Shown: positions 45,186 to 53,828, counted from the first letter of the stretch. The stretch is DNA of 64,000 bases from JAOPZW01 sp963835295 (GCA_963835295.1 CAWIEX010000002.1:124001-188000), one strand, 5' to 3'. Notes: a model not told the origin generated them from the sequence alone. Made by a program: numbers and translations.

Positions 45186-46019
45186 CTAGCCGGAGAGATC
45201 GACGATCACGAGGTCCTTGATCGCGGGGTAGTTGAGCGCTGTCGCGTCCACGTGATGGACCGCCTGTAAAGAGATGCCCTCTGCCTCGGCCGCTTCGCGC
45301 GCGGCGTCGTACCACTCACCGAACCACTCCCGCGCGGCTGCGCTGGGCTCGCCGGTGTGGAGCACGACCATACGGACGGCGCGCGGCTCCATTCTCGTCC
45401 CGTCCTGGATATCGAGCCGAACCTCCACAACCTCGCGCTTGAGCGTCTTGCGCTTGCCCTGGGTTGCAGCCTTGCGGTGCTGGCGCAAGTGCTCTGTGAC
45501 CGTTTCAACGAGACGGTTCGCGAGCGCTGGACGCGCTCGCAGGTGCCCGAGGTGCTGTCCGAAGCGGTCGGCTGCCGCCTCGCTCGCGAAGCCCCTGATC
45601 GGGCTCAGATCCAGCAGGACGTTCTTTTCGGCGCACCCTTCGATCCGCAGGTCCGCATACCAGTCTCCAGGCGGCAGTTCGGGGCCGTCGAGCCGGAAGG
45701 TGCTCAGCCCGAGCCGCGTGTCGTCCGCGACCATGAACACAGGCGCGTACTGGATCCACGGCTTGCGACGCGGCAGCCCCTGCTCGTCGATGTCGCAGGT
45801 CTGCGACGTGATCACCGCGTACTCGGGTGGGGGATCGAGGACCGCTAGCTCGTGCTCTCCGGTGGTCTCGCCGTCGGGTTGGTCTCCGTACAGGACGTGA
45901 CGGTCCGTGGTGACGTAGGCGGTGTCTGGCGGCCACGGGATCACGTCGCCCTGGCGAAGGTCGTCGAGCGCATTGACGACCTCCTCTGGCCAGGGGTCAG
46001 CGATCCGAGCGTCGAACAC
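45186..46019 (-). CDS. Island gene: hypothetical protein with SQTCDI motif
   Basis: This 277-residue protein starts at GTG 46019, 10 bp after the HTH gene stop. It has EEVVNALDDLRQGDVIPWPP, a conserved-looking AVITSQTCDIDEQG and a C-terminal acidic/aromatic region REWFGEWYDAAREAAEAEGI. TCDI-type motifs occur in uncharacterised proteins of mobile regions, but I cannot assign a function. It is the third gene of a tightly spaced set with the HTH and TIGR04255-like genes. Confidence 0.7.
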   Translation of the reverse strand: MFDARIADPWPEEVVNALDDLRQGDVIPWPPDTAYVTTDRHVLYGDQPDGETTGEHELAVLDPPPEYAVITSQTCDIDEQGLPRRKPWIQYAPVFMVADDTRLGLSTFRLDGPELPPGDWYADLRIEGCAEKNVLLDLSPIRGFASEAAADRFGQHLGHLRARPALANRLVETVTEHLRQHRKAATQGKRKTLKREVVEVRLDIQDGTRMEPRAVRMVVLHTGEPSAAAREWFGEWYDAAREAAEAEGISLQAVHHVDATALNYPAIKDLVIVDLSG

Positions 46020-46029
46020 CGGTCGCTCG

Positions 46030-46911
46030 CTACCGTTGTCGGCGCACCCGGACGGTGCGGCGTCCGCCAGGGAGTCGTTCGGGAAGCGGGCTGGTGGGAA
46101 GGTCCTCGTCGCCCGACCGTGACGCACCCATCACGAGGCGATCGGCCGGACGGCTATAGATGAGATCCGCGAAGCGCGCCTCCGCCTCGGCCACCCGGTT
46201 GTCCTTGATCAGCGCGAGCGCGGAATCGTCGCCACCCTGCGCGAGCACGCGATGCGCCTCTGGCGCGCCGAGTGCGTCGACGAGCTGCCGCACGAAGGCG
46301 TGCGCCTCGTACAAGCGACGGGCGAGCCGCGGTTGCGGCGGACGGCCCTCGCGCCGCCACCCGTAGGCAGTCTTGTCACCGAGCCCGAGCAGCTGGGCAG
46401 TCTCGCGATCGCTGAGACTGAGCCAGGTGCCAAGCTCCTTGAACGCCGTCCACGCAGCGGGAGGCGTCGGCGGATCCGCATTGCTTTGCGGGGTCTCGAA
46501 GGTCTCGCCAAGGTGTCCGAGGAGCAGGTTGCGCCAGTGCTTGAGCGTGGTGGCGAACGCGATGTCGTGGCACGTCTCGAACCTGACGAGATCGATGTCG
46601 TCGAGAACGACGGCAGGCGTGCCCTCCGGGTCGAAGTAGTGGAAGACGGTCACGTCCCTCGGACACACGAAGGCCTGGTCACGGCGCCGCAGGCTGCCGA
46701 GGCTCAGCGGCTCATGCTTGGCAGCCGCCCACACGTCGACACTGAGCGCAGTGGCTGAGCCAACTGTCACGAGAGCACCCACATGTCCGCGCATGGCCTC
46801 GACCACCGTGACGCGCTTGGGGAGGTCGGCCCCGGTGATCGGGGTCGTCTGGTCTTCGAGGTCGACGAGCACCGCGTCGGGCTCAACCTCGTGCGCTTCG
46901 ATCAGCGTCAT
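46030..46911 (-). CDS. Island gene: protein with HTH of Xre/MbcA-like type
   Basis: This 293-residue protein has a C-terminal helix-turn-helix (AAWTAFKELGTWLSLSDRETAQLLGLGDKTAYGWRREGRPP). It is followed by RRLYEAHAFVRQLVDALGAPEAHRVLAQG, similar to the antitoxin-like Xre/MbcA/ParS layout. The N-terminal 130 residues (DAVLVDLEDQTTPITGADL, VTVFHYFDPEGTPAVVLDDI) are not recognised. It overlaps the upstream gene by ATGA. It may regulate the set or act as an antitoxin-like part. Confidence 0.75.
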   Translation of the reverse strand: MTLIEAHEVEPDAVLVDLEDQTTPITGADLPKRVTVVEAMRGHVGALVTVGSATALSVDVWAAAKHEPLSLGSLRRRDQAFVCPRDVTVFHYFDPEGTPAVVLDDIDLVRFETCHDIAFATTLKHWRNLLLGHLGETFETPQSNADPPTPPAAWTAFKELGTWLSLSDRETAQLLGLGDKTAYGWRREGRPPQPRLARRLYEAHAFVRQLVDALGAPEAHRVLAQGGDDSALALIKDNRVAEAEARFADLIYSRPADRLVMGASRSGDEDLPTSPLPERLPGGRRTVRVRRQR

Positions 46912-47687
46912 CGGAGCGCCTTAGCTGTAGCGGGCGTGATCGACGCTTGGAACAGCTTGAGGGCCTCGGTGTTGAACAGGTCGAGGACGCCCAGGATCGC
47001 CGCTGCCTCGAAGGGGCGCACTTCCTGGCGGTAGACGTCGTAGTCCAGGACGTACTCCAGGTCGCTGTCTGTCGGCAAGGTGCCGTGCGCGAAGCGGCAC
47101 ACCACGCCATCTCCCAGGTCGAGCATGATCTGCTGCTGCTGGTTGAGGACGACGGGACCGAGCGTCTCGTGCCCAAGGAGACCGTGCAGCGCAGGCTGAA
47201 GACGATCAGTCCAGTCGGAGGGCCGTTCGGCGCCATCGCTCTCCATTCGATCGACGTAGCGCAACCCGACTCGCAGTTCGATCTCGGGAGCGAAGTTCGC
47301 GACGACGAGGCCGAGTGCGCGCTCCGCGGTGGCTCGGAAGCCATCCCACGTTGTGTAGCGCCGGGTCTCGACCGAGAGCGAGTCCGGCATCAGGGCCACG
47401 ATGAACCCGGTGTCCGCGGAGATGAAGCGCCAGCCCTTGACGGGTTCGCCGCCCGTGACCTGCTGGGCGCCATCCGCGGTGACGACGACGTTCACAGGAG
47501 ACGGCCCTTCGACAGGCTCCACCTTCCATCGCGCATCGTCGCCTGCTTCGAGAGCGGCCTGGAAGTCGAAGCCAACCTTGCTGGAGGCAGCAATCACCGG
47601 CCGCTGGTCGAAGCGGACCTGGAACACGACGAGGTCGAGCGGGGACTTGCCCAGCTGCGAGCGGTCGGGGTCGGGCAGGTCGAGCAA
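46908..47687 (-). CDS. Island gene: TIGR04255-like family protein
   Basis: This 259-residue protein, from TTG 47687 after GAGAGGG, has KSPLDLVVFQVRFDQRPVIA at the start. It continues with WRFISADTGFIVALMPDSLSVETRRYTTWDGF, LRVGLRYVDRM and DYDVYRQEVRPFEAAAILGVLDLFN, the pattern of TIGR04255. Family function is unknown; members are often scattered in accessory regions. It leads an overlapping set with the HTH gene. Confidence 0.78.
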   Translation of the reverse strand: MLDLPDPDRSQLGKSPLDLVVFQVRFDQRPVIAASSKVGFDFQAALEAGDDARWKVEPVEGPSPVNVVVTADGAQQVTGGEPVKGWRFISADTGFIVALMPDSLSVETRRYTTWDGFRATAERALGLVVANFAPEIELRVGLRYVDRMESDGAERPSDWTDRLQPALHGLLGHETLGPVVLNQQQQIMLDLGDGVVCRFAHGTLPTDSDLEYVLDYDVYRQEVRPFEAAAILGVLDLFNTEALKLFQASITPATAKALR

Positions 47688-47764
47688 GGGATCCCTCTCT
47701 AAGTTTTGAACACTTCCTGAACAAGGATACGGCCTCCCCGCGACAGCGTCGAGGGTTTCGACGC

Positions 47765-48022
47765 TCACTGGACGACAATCCGAGCTGCGCCGACCGCGGC
47801 GGGTCCTCCAACGCCTCGGACACCTCCAGCAGGTCCCCCAGCCTCGTCCCCGGAGGCGATAGCCCGCAGGCGCTTCCACAGCCACCAGCCGTAGCCGGAG
47901 CGCTCCGACTCGGCGCCGACGTAGAGCGCGTCCTCGACCTCGGCGCCGCGGATCGCTTTCTGCAACCAACTGACCAGCTCGCGGCTGTCGTAGCCGCGAG
48001 CCGTCAGCGGACCGTCGCTCAC
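47765..48022 (-). CDS. Island gene: RarA/MgsA C-terminal-like domain, possible frameshift
   Basis: This 85-residue ORF starts GTG 48022, overlapping the upstream stop. GYDSRELVSWLQKAIRGAEVEDALYVGAESERSGYGWWLWKRLRAIASGDEAG resembles the C-terminal helical domain of replication-associated recombination protein A, without the AAA+ ATPase. After the G run near 47845-47850 a better-looking continuation (DLLEVSEALEDPP) is in another frame, so a frameshift or decay is likely. A lone domain could act on replication or recombination complexes. Confidence 0.6.
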   Translation of the reverse strand: MSDGPLTARGYDSRELVSWLQKAIRGAEVEDALYVGAESERSGYGWWLWKRLRAIASGDEAGGPAGGVRGVGGPAAVGAARIVVQ

Positions 48023-48252
48023 GACGCCTTGACGATGCCGCGCTCCGTCAGGATCGCCGCGAACGCCGCCTGGCGAGTTGGGTGCTCGGTCTTCGCGCGG
48101 CCGACCTTGCCCGCCTCGTCGGCGACCGCCGCCGCCCACTTCTCGCCGTCGCACAGCACCTTGCCGACAACCATGTCCTCGGCCTCCGGGACCGTCACGG
48201 CGCCGTCCTTGGCCAGCGCCACGCGCACGCCTTCGATGCTCATCTGAGCCAT
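48019..48252 (-). CDS. Island gene: 77-residue hypothetical protein
   Basis: This small protein begins MAQMSIEGVRVALAKDGAVT and ends TRQAAFAAILTERGIVKAS. It is mixed alpha/beta in character with no signal peptide or membrane segment. The GTGA overlap with the RarA-like ORF suggests joint translation. An AAGGAG-like site (AGCAAGGAGCAG) precedes the ATG. No family is recognised. Confidence 0.7.
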   Translation of the reverse strand: MAQMSIEGVRVALAKDGAVTVPEAEDMVVGKVLCDGEKWAAAVADEAGKVGRAKTEHPTRQAAFAAILTERGIVKAS

Positions 48253-48387
48253 GTTCTGCTCCTTGCTGAGGGGCCGCCCACTGCGGCCCGGTCCTTCTTT
48301 CTCGCGCAGACAAGCGCCGAACGGAAGGCGCTTCGGGTCACGAGCACGAGATTGCCCGCGAGCTCGGCTACCCGGGCGGGCGGGCTA

Positions 48388-49119
48388 TCACGGCAGGCGC
48401 GGGGTGAGATCCCTCGCCGCGTTACCAAGCGTTCCGCCAGCCGCTTCGGTGTCGAAGCGTGAGACAACGTTCACGCGGTAGCCCCGGACGGGGTATTTCC
48501 GGACGATGCGGTCCGCGTTCGCGCTGAAGCGACCGAGGGCGACGAGCGTCGGGTCGAAATGCCCGTGCGCCACGTGCCCTCGCGGCCGTCTCGTTCCCTG
48601 TACAAAGCGGGGCATGATTTCGAGCACGATCCCCAGGAACTGGGCAAGCAGCATTGGATAGATCACGAGCGCCTTCGACTCAATGAACGTCTTCAGGTCC
48701 GCGTTCGCGAAGCCGGAGAATGCCTTGCCCAAGGGCTTGGCAGCCGCCATGGCGCCCCCCTTCAGTACGGCAACGTCGACTACGTAAGCGCCTTCGTCTC
48801 CAGCAAAGGCACCGCGCACCTTGGCGTTCGTGAGGACCTCGAAGCGCTCCGTCCCCCGGCCGACCTCGTACCACGAAAAGTTCCACGCGTATCCACTTGA
48901 GCTCTTCTTGATCCGAAAGCGTCCTCTCGCCAACAGGTTCTGTGGCGTCACGCGATATCCGGCTTGGGCATAGCGCTCAACAGCAAGCAGAAGCGCCGCG
49001 TACTCGAGAAGCGCGGAGCGTTTCCCGACGATCGATTCGAACGTCGTCCGATGCCGAGTAGCGACCTTGCGAAGGCCGCTACTCAGCGCGCGTAGGTCTG
49101 CGTTCGCTGCCGTCGGCAA
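48388..49119 (-). CDS. Island gene: predicted PD-(D/E)XK-type nuclease
   Basis: This 243-residue protein has a plausible nuclease core: D115 in AYVVDVAVLK, then E147-S-K149 in DLKTFIESKALVIYPMLLAQF, with RFEVLTNAKVRG before it. The ExK strand followed by a hydrophobic helix is the restriction-endonuclease-like layout. The overall family is not recognised and activity is inferred from the motif. Its start overlaps the 149-aa gene by 41 nt, implying a two-protein unit. Confidence 0.7.
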   Translation of the reverse strand: MPTAANADLRALSSGLRKVATRHRTTFESIVGKRSALLEYAALLLAVERYAQAGYRVTPQNLLARGRFRIKKSSSGYAWNFSWYEVGRGTERFEVLTNAKVRGAFAGDEGAYVVDVAVLKGGAMAAAKPLGKAFSGFANADLKTFIESKALVIYPMLLAQFLGIVLEIMPRFVQGTRRPRGHVAHGHFDPTLVALGRFSANADRIVRKYPVRGYRVNVVSRFDTEAAGGTLGNAARDLTPRLP

Positions 49120-49528
49120 CTAGCTCAATCGCGTCGGAGAGGCGGGAGGCGTAGGGCGGGACCCCAGCCTGAGTTAGCAGCGATGTCAGCTCGGTATCGA
49201 GTCGGCGCAGGTCTCCGGCGTACTTGCTGCGCGGATGAATGTCGTCGCGTCCGACCATGAGCCCCTTCACCTGAGCGCCCTCGACGGGGCCGTCGAACCC
49301 GCGGCCTGTGGCCTGCACCAGCGCCAGCTGTCCGCCGACGATGTCTCGAAGGTGCATGACCGCGGCGAGAAAGACCACACGATCTCGCTGCGCCCTTTCC
49401 AACCGCACGCCCATGTCCTCGGCACGGTCGTCGGCAACCTCCTCGATGAACCTGGCGTAGCCCATGACGTCGTCGCGGAGCTGAATAGGGAGCGGTTCCA
49501 CTGCGTGGCGAAGGAGTCGCCTGCTCAT
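49079..49528 (-). CDS. Island gene: 149-residue helical hypothetical protein
   Basis: The chain from ATG 49528 is 149 residues and mainly helical (DDVMGYARFIEEVADDRAED, RAQRDRVVFLAAVMHLRDIV), with a Gly-rich turn QATGRGFDGPVEGAQVKG. Its 3' end overlaps the predicted nuclease gene by 41 nt in another frame, so the two are tightly coupled. It is the first island gene next to repeat B. No family is recognised. Confidence 0.7.
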   Translation of the reverse strand: MSRRLLRHAVEPLPIQLRDDVMGYARFIEEVADDRAEDMGVRLERAQRDRVVFLAAVMHLRDIVGGQLALVQATGRGFDGPVEGAQVKGLMVGRDDIHPRSKYAGDLRRLDTELTSLLTQAGVPPYASRLSDAIELVADGSERRPTRAE

Positions 49529-49755
49529 GCGTCGACGCGGGTGGACCTCATTGGTTGAAGATGAATACCGGATGCCAGCCGTGCGCGCGTCCGGAGGGCC
49601 AGGAATGCCCCATCGGGGATGGGTCGACTCCATCGCTTGGGCGCGACGGATGGGGGCCCCACTTCACCCTGACCTTCACCCCGGGCCTCCCTCGGCACCA
49701 GCGCGGCCGCCTCGCGCGGACACTGAAAGCGCTGGTATGCAGGGGAAAACTCCGA

Positions 49756-49798
<43 letters not shown>

Positions 49799-50098
49799 AG
49801 GTGGCCCTCGCGGGCGCGTATGCCGTGTTCATCGAGAACTACCTGCACGGCAAAGGATTCCGAAGAGGACACGAGCGGACAGCAAGAGCCATGCGGAGAC
49901 GCGATTTGCTCCCACCTCATTCCCACCCCTGTTCTCACCGAAGCCCGGATCGGTCCCGCGCGAGCGCTTGCACGTGCGGTCTGTGGCGAGGTTGGAGAGC
50001 CCGGACACGCAGAACGCGGCGCGGCCGAAGGTGCGGTTGCGTCCAACGGCTTGTCCAACCGGCCTCGAATCCCCGATGCCTAGGCCAAAACGGGCGCG

Positions 50099-50141
50099 AA
50101 TCATAATCCGCGTGTCGGGGGTTCGAGTCCCTCCTCCGGCA
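50099..50141 (+). other. 3' fragment of a tRNA with CAT anticodon (Met/Ile2-like)
   Basis: The sequence AATCATAATCCGC gives the 3' part of a CAT anticodon loop and stem. It is followed by a T-arm with GGGGGTTCGAGTCCCTC and an acceptor strand CTCCGGC plus A. No matching 5' half (GCCGGAG...) is found upstream, so the tRNA is split off. A strong terminator follows within 5 bp, so this looks like the chromosomal 3' end left by an insertion whose body lies to the left. Confidence 0.65.
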
Positions 50142-50145
50142 CTGC

Positions 50146-50176
50146 GCCAAAGCCCCGCGACAGCGGGGTCTTTGGC
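50146..50176 (+). terminator. Strong hairpin terminator after the tRNA fragment
   Basis: GCCAAAG-CCCCGC pairs with GCGGGG-T-CTTTGGC through a GACA loop: 13 base pairs with one bulge. There is no long T tract, as is common in GC-rich actinobacteria. The position right after a tRNA 3' end fits a native tRNA terminator. Confidence 0.8.
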
Positions 50177-50432
50177 GTGCTAGAGCCGTTTTAGACATCG
50201 ACACGGCGGAACTCAGGCACGTCGTGGCGACCGCTACGAACCGCTGCGTACGCCCGGAGGCTGTCGGCCGCGGCCTCGCTCATCGGGGAGGAGCACGCGG
50301 CGCCACCCGGACCACGGGTGCGCCCGGGCGACGGGCGGCGATCGCCCCGGCGGCGGGTGGCGATCGGGCTCCCGTGTCGGCCGATCGGAGTGTTGTCTCG
50401 ATCGCGGCCGCGCCCCCGTCAGCATCGGGCCG

Positions 50433-50957
50433 ATGAACCCTCTCTGGGCGTCCCGACGCATCGTCGCCACGTCCGCCAGCGTGCCGCTCGCCGCCCTGGC
50501 CATCGCCGCCCGTGGCGGCGGCAGCGACAAACCGCGGCCACGGAAGACCGCAAGCGGCCGGCCCGCGACCATCGGGCTCGAACCCGCCGGCAGCCTCGGC
50601 AAGGTGCTCGTCGACTCGCGCGGGAGCACCGTGTACCCATTCCGCAAGGATTCCCGCGGCAAGAGCGCCTGCGCCGCCGCCTGCGCCGCCGCGTGGCCGC
50701 CCGCACGCGCGCAGGCCATGCCCGTGCCGGGGCCGGGGCTCAGCGCCGCCAAGCTCACGACGACGGCGCGGTCCGACGGCGCGCCACAGGTGCTCTACAA
50801 CGGCCACCCGCTCTACCGCTATACGGGCGACGCGAAGCCGGATGATACGAACGGGCAGCGTGTGACGGCCTTCCGCGCCGCGTGGTTCGCCGTCTCCGGC
50901 GCCGGACAGGTCGTCTCGCGTCCCGCATCCAAGCCGGGTGGCGGGAGCATGTCCTGA
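50433..50957 (+). CDS. COG4315-like secreted repeat lipoprotein homologue with lost lipobox Cys
   Basis: This 174-residue protein has an N-terminal export segment and two repeats of the Lipoprotein_15 type: LGKVLVDSRGSTVYPFRKDS with ACAAACAAAWPP, then VLYNGHPLYRYTGD. The expected lipobox Cys before GGGSDKP is Arg (AIAARGGGSDK; CGT where TGT is expected), so lipidation should fail unless the base is wrong. The family function is unknown. It is directly upstream of the NDH-2 gene. Confidence 0.82.
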   Translation: MNPLWASRRIVATSASVPLAALAIAARGGGSDKPRPRKTASGRPATIGLEPAGSLGKVLVDSRGSTVYPFRKDSRGKSACAAACAAAWPPARAQAMPVPGPGLSAAKLTTTARSDGAPQVLYNGHPLYRYTGDAKPDDTNGQRVTAFRAAWFAVSGAGQVVSRPASKPGGGSMS

Positions 50958-50959
50958 CC

Positions 50960-52321
50960 ATGGTGTCGCCGAGGCCGCATCGGGTGATCGTCGTCGGCGG
51001 CGGCTTCGGCGGCCTCCAGGCCGCCACGCACCTGACCACCGCGCCGGTCGAGCTCACGCTGGTGGACCGGCGCAACTTCCACCTGTTCCAGCCCCTCACC
51101 TACCAGGTGGCCACTGGGGCACTCTCGCCCGGAGAGGTCTGCTACCCACTCCGCGCGATCTTCCGGCGCCACCAGAACGTCCGGGTGGTGCTCGGCGAGG
51201 TCGCCGGCTTCGACCTTGACCGGCGCCGGCTGGACGTCCGCCCGGTCGTCGGCGAGGGCGTCACCCGCTCGCTGGAGTACGACACGCTGATCGTCGCCGG
51301 CGGCTCGCACTACTCCTACTTCGGCCATGACGAGTGGCGCGACGGGGCCCCGGAGGTCAAGTCGCTCGAGAGCGCGCTAGCCGTGCGAGCGCGGCTCCTC
51401 GCTGCCTTCGAGGCGGCCGAGCTCGACGACGACGAGGCGCGCCGCCGTGCCTGGCTGACGTTCGTCGTGGTCGGCGCCGGGCCGACCGGGGTCGAGATGG
51501 CCGGCCAGATCGCCGAGCTGGCCCGCGACACGCTGCGGCGCGACTTCCGCTCGATCGACCCGCGCCACGCGCGTGTGCTGCTCGTCGAGGCGGCCGACCG
51601 CGTACTCACGGCGTTCCCTCCGTCGTTGTCACGGCGCGCCGCCCTCCAGCTCGAGCACCTGGGCGTCACGCCGGCGCTCGAGCGCACGGTCGTCGGCGTC
51701 GACGAGCAGGGCGTCACCGTCGCGACCGCCGGCGGCGAGCAGGAGAGCTTCGAGGCACGCACCGTGATCTGGGCTGCAGGGGTCACCGCGTCGGGACTGG
51801 CGCGCCGCCTCGCCGAGCTGACCGGCGCCGAGCTCGACCGGGCGGGCCGCATCGCCGTCGAGCCCGACCTCACGCTGCCCGGGCACCCGGAGGTGCTCGC
51901 GCTCGGCGACATGGTCCGCGTCCGCGACGCCCGGGGAGAGCCGCAGGTCCTCCCCGGCGTGGCGCCCGTCGCCATGCAGCAGGGCCGGTACGCCGCCGCC
52001 CTCGTCCGCGCCCGGCTGCGCGACCGGCCGAGTCGGCCGTTCCGCTACCGCGACAAGGGCAACGTCGCAACCATCGGTCGCGCCCGGGCGGTGGCGGACC
52101 TGCACGTGGTCCGCCTCAGCGGCTTCCCCGCGTGGATCACATGGCTCGTCGTCCATCTCTTCTACCTCGTCGGCTTCCAGAACCGTCTGCTCGTGCTCAT
52201 CAGCTGGGCGTTCAGCTTCGTGACACGCGGTCGCGACGCGCGCATCATCAGCTCCGAGGCGCCACAAGCGGAAGCTCGACGAGATGGCCGGTGCGCCGGC
52301 CGGCCCGACTCTGGATCCTGA
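50960..52321 (+). CDS. ndh: Type II NADH dehydrogenase (NDH-2)
   Basis: This 453-residue flavoprotein has the FAD motif VIVVGGGFGGLQAA, RRNFHLFQPLTYQVATG, the NADH motif FVVVGAGPTGVEMAGQIAEL and the FAD/quinone region VLALGDMV...LPGVAPVAMQQG. A C-terminal amphipathic segment (WITWLVVHLFYLVGFQNRLL) fits peripheral membrane binding. It transfers electrons from NADH to quinone without pumping protons. The last 20-odd residues run antisense across a sensor-kinase remnant, so the natural C-terminus may have been shorter. Confidence 0.92.
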   Translation: MVSPRPHRVIVVGGGFGGLQAATHLTTAPVELTLVDRRNFHLFQPLTYQVATGALSPGEVCYPLRAIFRRHQNVRVVLGEVAGFDLDRRRLDVRPVVGEGVTRSLEYDTLIVAGGSHYSYFGHDEWRDGAPEVKSLESALAVRARLLAAFEAAELDDDEARRRAWLTFVVVGAGPTGVEMAGQIAELARDTLRRDFRSIDPRHARVLLVEAADRVLTAFPPSLSRRAALQLEHLGVTPALERTVVGVDEQGVTVATAGGEQESFEARTVIWAAGVTASGLARRLAELTGAELDRAGRIAVEPDLTLPGHPEVLALGDMVRVRDARGEPQVLPGVAPVAMQQGRYAAALVRARLRDRPSRPFRYRDKGNVATIGRARAVADLHVVRLSGFPAWITWLVVHLFYLVGFQNRLLVLISWAFSFVTRGRDARIISSEAPQAEARRDGRCAGRPDSGS

Positions 52322-52382
52322 GCGTCCCGCCGACCGCCTCGACGCGGTCCGTGAAGCCGACGAGTCCCGGTCCGCGCGCCGG
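52248..52382 (-). pseudogene. Remnant of a sensor histidine kinase C-terminus
   Basis: The minus frame reads GPGLVGFTDRVEAVGGTLRI followed by QSRAGRRTGHLVELPLV and a stop. This matches the end of the HATPase_c domain (G2 box, GGxLxxxS) of two-component kinases. An in-frame stop lies about 20 codons upstream and no kinase core follows. The fragment overlaps the end of the NDH-2 gene in antisense. Confidence 0.6.
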
Positions 52383-52979
52383 GCCCGGCGAGCGCAACCA
52401 CCGGCCGGATCAGCCCATCCACCTGGGGCTTCTCCGCCTCGGCCAGGGTGCTCTCCAGAGACGCCGGGCAGCAGCCTGCGCGCCACCGCGGTAGCGCGGA
52501 CGCCTGAGCTCGACCGGCGCCTGGCGGTCCTTGCCAAGGACAACGAGCGGTCCTTGAGCAGCCGCGCCCCCTGGCCTGCGTCGTCGCGCGGCCGGTCGAT
52601 CCGGCTCGAGCGCGCGCCGGAGCGTCTCCCGCTGGCTCCGGCCGCTGACCGTGAAGCCGGTCGAGGCGGATCGCCCCTCAAAGCGGGGGGTTGAACCCGC
52701 GCGCGAGAAGCGCGAGCAGGTTGCCGCGAGCCTCCGCGAGGATCCGCTTCCGCACGCGCTCGTCGAGTGGCCGTTCGTCCCGATCCTGCCGCGATCGTGC
52801 TGCTGGCCCGGGCGCAAGGCCCCATCGCGCGCCCTCTTGGACGATCGCGAATCGTTGTCGAAGGGTCGCCGGGCGCCGGTCAACCTGAGCTCATGTCGCC
52901 CTGTCCTGAGTTCTCGGAAGACGAACCGGACGAGGCGGCCGCGGCCCTCGAGGACGCCACTCGGGACGCCGCGTAGGCG
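52383..52979. other. About 600 bp without a recognisable gene
   Basis: Several frames stay open only through high GC. The minus strand may hold further decayed kinase sequence, but no motif supports it. No promoter or repeat was identified. Confidence 0.4.
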
Positions 52980-53828
52980 AGCGGCGTGGGCGTCCTTCCA
53001 CATCCCGCTGGTGTGCTTCGGCATCGCCTTCCCGGTGATCGTGCTGCTCATGGAGTGGTGGGGGCAGCGCACCGGCGACCCGCTGTGTCGGACGATCGCG
53101 CGCCGGTGGAGCCGGGTGATGATCGCCCTGTTCGCGATCGGCGCGATCACGGGCACGGTGTTGAGCTTCGAGATGGGCGTGCTCTGGCCGAACGTCACGG
53201 CGACGTTCGGCGGCGTCTTCGGACTCGGCTTCGCCATCGAGGGGTTCTCGTTCTTCCTCGAGGCGATCTTCCTAGGCATCTACGCCTACGGCTGGGACCG
53301 GCTGTCGCCGCGCATGCACCTGCTCAGCGGGATCCCCATCGCCGTCACGGGATTCCTCGGGTCGTGGATGGTCATCTCGGTCAACGCGTGGATGAACCAC
53401 CCGAGCGGCTTCCGGCTGGTTGCCGGCCGCGTCGTCGACGTCCACCCTGGAAGGCGCTCTTTGGCAACGACTTCCTCTGGCACGAGCTCATCCACATGTA
53501 CATCGCCGCGCACCTGGTCACCGGCTTCATCACGGCCGGCGTCTACGCGGCCGCGCGGCTGCGCGGGCGCTGGACCCGCTACGAGCGTGCGGCGATCGTG
53601 CTGCCGCTGATGATCGCCGCGCTCGCCGCGCCGATCCAGTTCCTCGCCGGCGACTGGGCGGCGCGCACGATCAGCAGGGACGAGCCGACCAAGCTCGCCG
53701 CGATCGAGGGCCTGGCCAAGACGACCGAGGGCGCCCCGCTGCACGTCGTCGGCCTGTACGAGCACGGGCAGGTCCGGTACGGCGTGCGCATCCCGAAGCG
53801 TGCCGGACGCGCGGCTGACGTCCGCTAG
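52980..53828 (+). pseudogene. cydA: Cytochrome bd oxidase subunit I remnant
   Basis: The frame reads ASFHIPLVCFGIAFPVIVLL, GTVLSFEMGVLWPNVTATFG, EGFSFFLEAIFLGIYAYGWD and ISVNAWMNHPSGF, all CydA blocks. A C-run at 53455-53457 shifts the frame; one extra C gives HPWKALFGNDFLWHELIHMYIAAHLVTGFITAGVYA and LAGDWAA...KLAAIEGLAKTTEGAP. It stops near residue 280, about 170 residues short of a normal CydA. No start codon is found in frame. No cydB follows. It is probably non-functional. Confidence 0.82.

Noticed and set aside
49935..50204. Minus-strand ORF with RRRDSNPRHADYDSR
   Set aside because: It is the reverse translation of the CAT-anticodon tRNA fragment, a known spurious ORF type.
52651..52976. 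ORFs upstream of the cydA remnant as its N-terminal extension
   Set aside because: The translation is low-complexity and unlike any oxidase N-terminus; no start codon is in frame near the conserved helix.
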